From assembly GCA_028868455.1 (NCBI GenBank), contig JAGWUK010000210.1, positions 1 to 6,004 on the forward strand: a stretch of DNA of 6,004 bases, written 5' to 3'. The notes under the pieces were generated by a model. The model was not told the origin of the DNA, searched no databases, and was given only the letters and a program-made list of their open reading frames with translations. The position numbers were made by a program, and so were the translations under genes. The DNA comes from Burkholderiales bacterium (GTDB lineage Bacteria > Pseudomonadota > Gammaproteobacteria > Burkholderiales > Burkholderiaceae_D). Of the stretch, positions 1 to 4,948 are shown piece after piece. How positions within the stretch are numbered: the stretch's first letter is position 1; each line of letters begins with the position of its first letter.

Positions 1-159
1 ATCGTCGAAGTCGCGCGCAATATGGAACCGATAGGCTTGTTGGTGAACTCGCCACGCCCTGACCTGCTGCGCTTCATGCCGGCCTTGAACGTCAGTACCG
101 AAGAAATCGATCAGATGATCAGCATGCTGCGCGAAGTCATCCTGCAAGTCAAAAAATAA
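1..159 (+). CDS. argD: Class-III aminotransferase, C-terminal end (ArgD-like, partial)
   Basis: The frame is open from the left edge to TAA at 157-159 and gives the last 52 residues of a PLP-dependent fold-type I (class III) aminotransferase. The visible piece contains GLLVNSPRPDLLRF followed by MPALNVSTEEID. This is the small-domain end of acetylornithine/succinyldiaminopimelate aminotransferases; E. coli ArgD has a closely similar 'RFAPALNVS.EE' segment. In this family the Arg of the 'RF.PAL' motif (R24 of the visible part) contacts the substrate carboxylate. ArgD makes N-acetylornithine from N-acetylglutamate semialdehyde in cytoplasmic arginine biosynthesis. The PLP lysine and most of the protein lie outside the window, so AstC, GabT-like or another class-III member cannot be excluded; the symbol is a best guess. 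Confidence 0.65.
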   Translation: MVEVARNMEPIGLLVNSPRPDLLRFMPALNVSTEEIDQMISMLREVILQVKK

Positions 160-170
160 TCCCACCCAGT

Positions 171-194
171 GCGCAACCGCGATTGCGGTTGCGC
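171..194 (+). terminator. Perfect 10-bp hairpin after the aminotransferase gene
   Basis: GCGCAACCGC (171-180) is followed by the loop GATT and the exact reverse complement GCGGTTGCGC (185-194), starting 12 bases after the aminotransferase stop codon. Its position and stability fit a transcript-end hairpin. There is no T run after it (the next bases are CATCGTTCC), so it is not a canonical intrinsic terminator. It may instead act as an RNA 3'-end stabiliser or with Rho. Confidence 0.5.
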
Positions 195-358
195 CATCGT
201 TCCCCGCCGTCTGCTCCGGCCTCTCGCTGCATCGGCATGAGTTAGTGCTGGAAGCGACTTTTCCACCATTTCAGTTGTGCCCACATCCTGCCCTTTTTTC
301 ACGACAGGAGCGCAGCGGAAGTCCTTCGTATTTCATGTGCTTGATATATTGAGATATG

Positions 359-364
359 TATAAT
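359..364 (+). promoter_or_regulatory. Consensus -10 box upstream of the S9 peptidase gene
   Basis: TATAAT at 359-364 matches the sigma-70 -10 consensus exactly and lies in a short AT-rich patch (341-383) after GC-richer sequence. No good -35 hexamer is found 16-18 bp upstream (TGTGCT at 336-341 is poor). Transcription would start near 371, leaving a leader of only about 13 nt before the ATG at 384. The rest of the 160-383 gap shows nothing else beyond the hairpin at 171-194. Confidence 0.5.
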
Positions 365-383
365 CCAATATTCCCTAAAGATA

Positions 384-2384
384 ATGAAAGGGCGTATGCG
401 CTCCTCTGTTCAACATGTCTTCGCCAGCGCAATCATCGGCCTGGCTCTGGCTGCCAATTGCGCGCCTGCGATATCGCAACAAGCCACGCCTTCGGCGATC
501 CCGGCCGAGAGTTTCTTTAAATTACCGCAATTTGACGGAGCGAGATTTTCGCCAGATGGCAAATCCATTGCCATGCTGTTGAAAGGTAAAAACGACCGCA
601 TCGCGTTAGCCGTGCTGGAAGTCGGCAAGCTGCAACCGGAAATCATTGCAAACTACGAAGACAAGGATGTGAAATCCTTTCACTGGGTAAATAATGAGCG
701 TCTGGTCTACGATTTGACCGATCATCAGTTCAAGGAAGTGCAGCGTTTTTTTGGCCCTGGCTTGTATGGTGTCAACAAAGATCGCACAAAGCGCACGCGC
801 CTGGTCACGCATAAGTTCTCAGGAAAATACATGGTGGTGAGCGGTAGTGCCTTGCCGTGGTACACCTTCTTTCTGGACGTGACGCACGACAATACTTCGC
901 CCGACGTGTTTGTGGCGCAAGCTGCCGAAGCAGGTTCGGACCATTATCTTTTGTATCGCCTCAATACCATCACTGGCAATACCGAACCAGTCATGGCACC
1001 GGGCAAAGTCACCAAGTGGCTGATCGACAAATCTGGTACGCCACGTGTGGTGCAAACCATTGACGGCCCGACTTTGAGCATTCTTTACAATGATCCGAAA
1101 ACCCACGCCTGGCGCACACTGACCAGCTCGGAATGGTCGAAGCACGATACGATTGACCCTGTGTTTTTCAGCCCGGAGGGCGATCTTTACGTGACGGCAC
1201 GTAACGGCAAGGACATGCGTGACCTGTATCGCTTTGATCTGGAAAAAAATACACTGGATCCAGCACCGGTGATTGCCTTGAAAGGCTATGACTTTAACGG
1301 TCATTTTTCCTTCAGCGCAGCGCAGAAAAAAGTGTTGGGACTGGATTATGAAATGAGTACCCCCGCCAGTGTCTGGTTTGACCCGGCGATTACCGAAAAA
1401 CAAAAGAAACTCGATGCCCTGCTGCCATACACCGTCAATCACATGGCGTTTCCCGATTCCGGCAGTACGCAGATAGCCTTGGTGCATTCAACCTCCGATG
1501 TCGATCCCGGCATCTGGCAATTGTTTGATTTCGACAGTGGCAAATTCACGCGACTGGGCATCAGTCAACCTGACATCAATCCGGCTTTGATGTCACCGAA
1601 AGAGATGGTGCATTTTACGACGCGTGATGACATGTCGATTCCCGCTTATCTGACTTTACCCAAGTCCGGCAACGGCAAAAACCTGCCTATGGTCGTGCTG
1701 GTTCACGGCGGACCGTATCTGCGGGGTGGGCATTGGTCATGGAATCCGCAAGTGCAGTTTCTGGCTTCGCGCGGTTATGCGGTACTCGAACCCGAGTTTC
1801 GCGGCAGCACCGGTTATGGTCAAAAACTCTTTGCCGCTGGCATGAAGCAATGGGGGCTCGGCATGCAGGACGATATTGCCGATGCGACCAAGTGGGCAAT
1901 CAGCAAGGGCTACGCCGACCCGCAACGTATCTGCATCGCGGGTGCCAGCTATGGTGGCTATGCGACGCTGATGGGCTTGATCAAGAATCCTGAGCTGTAT
2001 CGTTGCGGTATCGACTGGGTCGGTGTGACGGATATCAATTTGCTCTACGACCATTGGAGTGATTTGCCAGACGAATGGAAATGGTATGGCATGCCGGCGT
2101 TAATTGGTGATCAGCAAAAAGATGCAGCGCAACTCAAGGCCACATCGCCGCTCGAAAATGCCGATAAACTGAAGTTGCCTTTGTTGATGGCTTACGGCAA
2201 AAAAGACCATCGGGTACCGATTGAACATGGCTACAAGTTTTACGATGCAGTCAAAGCCAATAACCCGGATGTGGAATGGCTGGAATACGCGGAAGAAGGG
2301 CATGGTTTCAAACTGCTGAAGAACAACGTCGATTTCTGGAGCCATGTAGAAAAATTTCTGGCGAAACATACGGCGCCAAAGTAA
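384..2384 (+). CDS. Exported S9-family serine peptidase (prolyl oligopeptidase type)
   Basis: This is a 666-residue protein with an N-terminal signal peptide: basic start (K2, R4, R6), hydrophobic core at about residues 12-24, and likely cleavage near AIS|QQ (31/32). It is therefore expected in the periplasm. Residues about 40-400 look like the beta-propeller that gates S9 enzymes (for example 'FSPDGKSIAML' and 'WVNNERLVY'). Residues about 415-666 form the alpha/beta-hydrolase domain. It has HGGP (441-444) for the oxyanion hole, EFRGSTGYG, the nucleophile in GASYGGYA (Ser522), Asp608 in GKKDHRVP and His640 in EEGHGF. The triad order and spacing are normal for S9. Such enzymes cleave short peptides as dipeptidyl or acylaminoacyl peptidases; the substrate cannot be read from sequence. 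The ATG at 384 is chosen because it gives the basic N-region. The Shine-Dalgarno is weak (CTAAAG), and the in-frame ATG at 396 is possible. The gene is monocistronic and convergent with the LysR gene. Confidence 0.93.
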   Translation: MKGRMRSSVQHVFASAIIGLALAANCAPAISQQATPSAIPAESFFKLPQFDGARFSPDGKSIAMLLKGKNDRIALAVLEVGKLQPEIIANYEDKDVKSFHWVNNERLVYDLTDHQFKEVQRFFGPGLYGVNKDRTKRTRLVTHKFSGKYMVVSGSALPWYTFFLDVTHDNTSPDVFVAQAAEAGSDHYLLYRLNTITGNTEPVMAPGKVTKWLIDKSGTPRVVQTIDGPTLSILYNDPKTHAWRTLTSSEWSKHDTIDPVFFSPEGDLYVTARNGKDMRDLYRFDLEKNTLDPAPVIALKGYDFNGHFSFSAAQKKVLGLDYEMSTPASVWFDPAITEKQKKLDALLPYTVNHMAFPDSGSTQIALVHSTSDVDPGIWQLFDFDSGKFTRLGISQPDINPALMSPKEMVHFTTRDDMSIPAYLTLPKSGNGKNLPMVVLVHGGPYLRGGHWSWNPQVQFLASRGYAVLEPEFRGSTGYGQKLFAAGMKQWGLGMQDDIADATKWAISKGYADPQRICIAGASYGGYATLMGLIKNPELYRCGIDWVGVTDINLLYDHWSDLPDEWKWYGMPALIGDQQKDAAQLKATSPLENADKLKLPLLMAYGKKDHRVPIEHGYKFYDAVKANNPDVEWLEYAEEGHGFKLLKNNVDFWSHVEKFLAKHTAPK

Positions 2385-2418
2385 GGCAAAATCAGGCCAA
2401 GCCCGTGTCGATCCAGAA

Positions 2419-2472
2419 CGCCCGCTTGCCGCACAATGCACAGCCGGAAGTGCATTTGGCAGGAAGCGGGCG
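2419..2472 (+). terminator. Long interrupted hairpin downstream of the S9 peptidase
   Basis: The paired segments, from outside in, are CGCCCGCTT (2419-2427) with AAGCGGGCG (2464-2472), GCC (2428-2430) with GGC (2458-2460), and AATGCAC (2435-2441) with GTGCATT (2450-2456). The loop is AGCCGGAA. This gives 19 base pairs broken by small internal loops, starting 34 bases after the stop codon. It could end or protect the 3' end of the peptidase mRNA. There is no T run (the next bases are ACGCTGCGG), so intrinsic termination is doubtful, and a REP-like element is an alternative. Confidence 0.45.
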
Positions 2473-2544
2473 ACGCTGCGGCAGGTCACCCGACACCGCA
2501 CCACGTCTGCGCAAAACGCTGCAACTGCGTTCAGTTCGCAGGCA

Positions 2545-2639
2545 TCAATACATATACTCCCCTGCTTTTTAAAATTTTTCGCTTCAATACGCACGTATTG
2601 ATTGCGAAGCAAAAATATACTCTGGTGGAGTATTGCAAT
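2545..2639. repeat. AT-rich cluster of dyads and short repeats
   Basis: ATATACTC occurs twice directly (2552-2559 and 2615-2622). The hexamer CAATAC or its complement GTATTG occurs four times (2546-2551, 2585-2590, 2595-2600, 2630-2635). The middle pair forms TCAATAC/GTATTGA around GCAC. Around it TTTTT-c-GCTTC (2575-2585) can pair with GAAGCAAAAA (2606-2615). ATACTCC (2554-2560) can pair with GGAGTAT (2627-2633) and enclose everything; the same GAGTAT can instead form a local hairpin with ATACTC (2617-2622). The function is unknown; a structured RNA, a regulator-binding cluster or a relic promoter region are all possible. Confidence 0.4.
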
Positions 2640-2726
2640 TAACAAGTTATTCTGTAATGCCATCCAGGTCATGCATGGCGTTGATGGCGCGCGCGGCACG
2701 GCGACCGCAACGCAGCGCTGACGTTT

Positions 2727-3611
2727 TCAAAACAAGCGTTCTTGCAAGAACGCGACAAAGGTAGCTGTCTTCAGCGCCAGCCAGTCGCGTGCCGGATACA
2801 CGGCATACACGGGAATACCGTGCATCAAGCGATACTCCGGCAACACAGGGCGCAATTCGCCGCTGGCAAGCGGCGTCGCCACCAGCAAGCGATCGATCAG
2901 CACGATACCTGCACCGGCGCAGGCCGCCGTGACCAGCGCGATGCCATTATTGGTCTGCAAGGGGCCGCTGACTTTGATCACGTAACTATCGCTTTCGCGC
3001 ATCAGCGTCCATTCGTCAAACACCTTGCCGGCACTGGTATAGACCAGACAAGCGTGCTGCCGCAGATCGTCGGGATGCTGCAACGCTGGCATGCGATCGA
3101 GATACGACGGCGCAGCGCACAGGATACGCTGGCTGTCCACCAGCTTGCGGGCGATCAGGCCGGAATCCTGCATATGTGCAACGCGTATTGCGACATCGAT
3201 TTTCTCGGCAATCAGATCAACCAGCCGGTCTTCAACCAATAACGTGAATTCTATCTGCGGGTAGCGCTGACAAAATTCCATCATCACTGGTACCAGTCTG
3301 GCCAGGGCCGGCATGGGACAAGTCACGCGCAGGCGGCCTTTGACTTCTTCCTGATGTTGCCCTGCCAGTTGCTCGATATTTGCCAGCGCGACATCGATGC
3401 GTTCAGCTTCTTGCAAAACCTGTTCACCGATTTCGGTCAGTGTCAGACGTCGTGTCGAGCGCTGTATCAGTCTGGCGCCCAGGTCTTGTTCCAGTCTTGC
3501 CAACTGGCGCGACAGCACCGATTTACCGCAGCCAAGTTGCGCTGCGGCCTTGCTGATGCTGCCGGCGCGGATGATGGTGGAAAAAATAGCCAGATGTTGC
3601 GGATTCAGCAT
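2727..3611 (-). CDS. LysR-type transcriptional regulator
   Basis: This encodes a 294-residue LysR-family regulator read from the ATG at 3611. Residues 2-60 are the winged helix-turn-helix, in the usual LysR form (LAIFSTIIRAGSISKAAAQL, then KSVLSRQLARLE, LGARLIQRSTRRLTLT). A linker helix follows at about 60-85, then the two-lobed effector-binding domain from about 90 to the end ('GRLRVTCP', 'DVAIRV', 'GAGIVLIDRLL'). The frame also has an ATG at 3659, but the downstream start is preferred: it places the HTH at the N-terminus as in the family, gives the typical length and has a modest GAG-containing ribosome site, whereas 3659 has none. Divergence from the CurA-like reductase and the shared promoter region suggest it controls that gene and itself. 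The effector is unknown. Its last codons contain a terminator-like palindrome. Confidence 0.92.
   Translation of the reverse strand: MLNPQHLAIFSTIIRAGSISKAAAQLGCGKSVLSRQLARLEQDLGARLIQRSTRRLTLTEIGEQVLQEAERIDVALANIEQLAGQHQEEVKGRLRVTCPMPALARLVPVMMEFCQRYPQIEFTLLVEDRLVDLIAEKIDVAIRVAHMQDSGLIARKLVDSQRILCAAPSYLDRMPALQHPDDLRQHACLVYTSAGKVFDEWTLMRESDSYVIKVSGPLQTNNGIALVTAACAGAGIVLIDRLLVATPLASGELRPVLPEYRLMHGIPVYAVYPARDWLALKTATFVAFLQERLF
2729..2753 (-). terminator. Terminator-like hairpin inside the end of the LysR gene
   Basis: GCGTTCTTGCAAGAACGC (2736-2753) is a perfect 18-bp palindrome. On the minus strand it folds as GCGTTCT-TGCA-AGAACGC and is followed by TTGTTTT (2735 down to 2729). This is a stem plus T-rich tail arranged like a rho-independent terminator. 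The tail runs up to the TGA at 2729-2727, so the stem encodes the last residues of the LysR protein (FLQERLF). Confidence 0.55.
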
Positions 3612-3696
3612 CGTTGTCTCATCGCGAAAAGGGTAGGCCAGTGTTGCCGGAAATGACATCAGACTGGCCAGAATGGCGTTGTTATTGTCCCTATTT

Positions 3697-3747
3697 AATC
3701 AACAATATTATGCTTTATTGCTGACTTATCAATCAACAATATTCTGC
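3697..3747. promoter_or_regulatory. Two 13-bp operator-like direct repeats between divergent genes
   Basis: AATCAACAATATT occurs exactly at 3697-3709 and again at 3731-3743, a 34-bp offset of a little over three helical turns. The identity extends to AATCAACAATATT-N-TGC in both copies. The first copy also reads as TAAT-N7-ATTA (3696-3710), and CAATA (3703-3707) with TATTG (3716-3720) forms a further dyad. Paired sites near divergent promoters are typical of LysR-type regulators, which bind as tetramers to two sites. That the adjacent LysR protein binds here is inference. Confidence 0.6.
3707..3736 (-). promoter_or_regulatory. Predicted promoter of the LysR gene
   Basis: On the minus strand, TTGATT (3736-3731) and CATAAT (3712-3707) are spaced by 18 bp and match the sigma-70 -35 and -10 consensus at 4/6 and 5/6 positions. 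The -35 falls inside the downstream copy of the 13-bp repeat and the -10 overlaps the end of the other copy, so the site would be sensitive to autoregulation. The prediction rests on sequence only. Confidence 0.4.
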
Positions 3748-3754
3748 CTATACT
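3727..3754 (+). promoter_or_regulatory. Predicted promoter of the CurA-like reductase gene
   Basis: TTATCA (3727-3732) and TATACT (3749-3754) are spaced by 16 bp and match consensus at 4/6 and 5/6 positions. The second 13-bp repeat (3731-3743) lies in the spacer and overlaps the -35, and the first copy lies upstream at roughly -58 relative to a start near 3761. This leaves a leader of about 100 nt before the reductase ATG. Confidence 0.45.
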
Positions 3755-3851
3755 GCATTCCATGCTCAGCAGTGAAAGCGGTCAAACGCCAACTGGGACT
3801 GAACTAACCTGATGCCAGCGCAGCGCGCCGACATCGCCCTGCACTCCGACC

Positions 3852-3856
3852 AAGGA
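3852..3856 (+). promoter_or_regulatory. Ribosome binding site deciding the reductase start
   Basis: AAGGA lies 6 nt before the ATG at 3863 and is a good Shine-Dalgarno match. It favours this start over the in-frame ATG at 3812, which has no such site and would add 17 residues that do not resemble the family N-terminus. Confidence 0.75.
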
Positions 3857-3862
3857 TTTACC

Positions 3863-4876
3863 ATGAACACGACTTATCATCAATTTCAACTGGCCAGCCG
3901 CCCGGTAGGCAACGTTAAACGCAGCGACTTCAACTACGTCACGCAAACCTTGCGCGATACGACCGATGGCGAAGTGCTGGTCAAGAATCTGTACATCTCG
4001 CTCGACCCTGCCATGCGCGGCTGGATGAACGAAAGCAAAAATTCCTATATCCCGCCAGTCGGCATAGGCGAAGTCATGCGCGCGCTGGCCGTCGGTCGCG
4101 TCGTTGCTTCGTCGAATCCAAAGTTTGCGGTCGGCGACCATGTCAGCGGCCTGCTCGGCATGCAGGAATATGCGTATTCCAACGGCCAGGGTTTAAATAA
4201 GGTCGATCCTAAACTGGCACCGCTGCCGCTGTATCTGAGCACATTGGGTATGCCCGGCATGACTGCGTATTTTGGTCTGCTGGAAGTCGGCCAGCCGCAA
4301 GCGGGCGACACGGTCGTGATTTCCGGCGCGGCTGGTGCCGTCGGCACGGTGGTTGGTCAGATCGCCAAAATCAAAGGCGCACGTGTGGTCGGCATCGCTG
4401 GCGGCGCCGACAAATGCCGCTATCTGACGGAAGACCTCGGCTTCGATGCAGCCATTGACTACAAGACAGACGACATCGCAGCCGCCCTGAAACAGCATTG
4501 CCCGGATGGCATCAACGTGTTCTTCGACAACGTCGGCGGTGACATGCTCGACATCGCCCTGGCACAATTAGCATTCGGTGCGCGTGTCGTGATCTGCGGT
4601 GCGATTTCGCAATACAACAATACAACGCCGATCAAAGGACCCAGCAATTACCTGAACCTGATGGTCAAACGCGCCACCATGAAAGGCGTGATGGTGTCCG
4701 ATTTTTATCCGCGTGCAGCAGAAGCGGCAATGGTCATGGGCGGCTGGATCAGCTCAGGCAAATTAAAAAGCCGCGAAGATATTGTCGATGGATTCGATAC
4801 TTTCCCTGAGACTTTCCAGAAACTGTTCACTGGCGAAAATCATGGCAAGCTGATTATTAAAGTCGCTGCAGAATAA
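3863..4876 (+). CDS. NADP-dependent oxidoreductase, CurA/PTGR-like MDR family
   Basis: This is a 337-residue medium-chain dehydrogenase/reductase of the zinc-independent CurA / prostaglandin-reductase / 2-alkenal-reductase group. The N-terminal catalytic GroES-like domain carries LDPAMRGW (47-54), typical of the group. LGMPGMTAY (128-136) leads into the Rossmann domain with the nucleotide-binding AAGAVG (156-161). GGADK (180-184) follows, where the Lys is expected to favour NADPH. FDNVGG (221-226) and a GAISQYN segment complete the signature. No structural zinc-binding cysteine cluster is seen. Members reduce the C=C bond of enones or alkenals, and E. coli CurA reduces curcumin; the substrate here is not readable. 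It is presumably a soluble cytoplasmic enzyme used in detoxification. The divergent LysR gene and shared operator-like repeats suggest inducible expression. A strong terminator follows 20 bases after the stop, so it is monocistronic. The symbol curA is withheld because orthology cannot be tested here. Confidence 0.93.
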   Translation: MNTTYHQFQLASRPVGNVKRSDFNYVTQTLRDTTDGEVLVKNLYISLDPAMRGWMNESKNSYIPPVGIGEVMRALAVGRVVASSNPKFAVGDHVSGLLGMQEYAYSNGQGLNKVDPKLAPLPLYLSTLGMPGMTAYFGLLEVGQPQAGDTVVISGAAGAVGTVVGQIAKIKGARVVGIAGGADKCRYLTEDLGFDAAIDYKTDDIAAALKQHCPDGINVFFDNVGGDMLDIALAQLAFGARVVICGAISQYNNTTPIKGPSNYLNLMVKRATMKGVMVSDFYPRAAEAAMVMGGWISSGKLKSREDIVDGFDTFPETFQKLFTGENHGKLIIKVAAE

Positions 4877-4896
4877 GCGTTGCGACGGCAAGATTG

Positions 4897-4936
4897 AAAA
4901 TGGCTCCCGGTGTTGCTAACCGGGAGCCATTTTTTT
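4897..4936. terminator. Bidirectional rho-independent terminator
   Basis: TGGCTCCCGGT (4901-4911), a 7-nt loop, and ACCGGGAGCCA (4919-4929) form a perfect 11-bp stem. Seven T residues follow on the plus strand (4930-4936). AAAA before the stem (4897-4900) gives TTTT on the minus strand. It lies between the convergent reductase and GH44 genes and should end transcription from both sides, more strongly for the reductase. Confidence 0.93.
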
Positions 4937-4948
4937 GCCACAATCCTT

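Larger units (their letters stand above)
2385..2726. other. Convergent intergenic region with no convincing gene
   Basis: These 342 bp separate the stop codons of the S9 peptidase and the LysR gene. Short open frames exist on both strands, but none has a ribosome binding site, a recognisable product or protein-like composition. The left part holds a long hairpin (2419-2472) and the middle an AT-rich patch of dyads and short repeats (2545-2639), both listed separately. The segment 2640-2726 is GC-rich and shows only weak inverted repeats, such as GCCATC (2659-2664) with GATGGC (2683-2688). No canonical T-tailed terminator for the peptidase gene is visible. Confidence 0.7.

Noticed and set aside
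453..470. Cys26 at the end of the peptidase signal sequence as a lipoprotein attachment site
   Set aside because: The preceding residues AAN do not fit a lipobox, where Gly, Ala or Ser is expected just before Cys; ordinary signal peptidase cleavage near residue 31 is more likely.
819..1487. 222-codon open frame on the minus strand inside the S9 peptidase gene
   Set aside because: It is fully antisense to a clear coding gene with intact catalytic motifs; its composition (rich in Arg, His, Phe, Cys) is not that of a recognisable protein.
2436..2642. 68-codon plus-strand frame in the intergenic region
   Set aside because: It starts inside the 54-nt hairpin, has no ribosome binding site and reads through the dyad cluster; the peptide resembles nothing I know.
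2100..2699. 199-codon minus-strand frame spanning the end of the peptidase gene and the intergenic region
   Set aside because: About half lies antisense to the peptidase C-terminus; the rest runs through hairpins and AT-rich repeats, with no ribosome site and no recognisable motif.
3612..3659. N-terminal extension of the LysR protein from the ATG at 3659
   Set aside because: It adds 16 residues before the usual LysR start, and no Shine-Dalgarno precedes it.
3812..3862. N-terminal extension of the reductase from the ATG at 3812
   Set aside because: The AAGGA ribosome site serves the ATG at 3863, and the extra 17 residues are unlike the family N-terminus.
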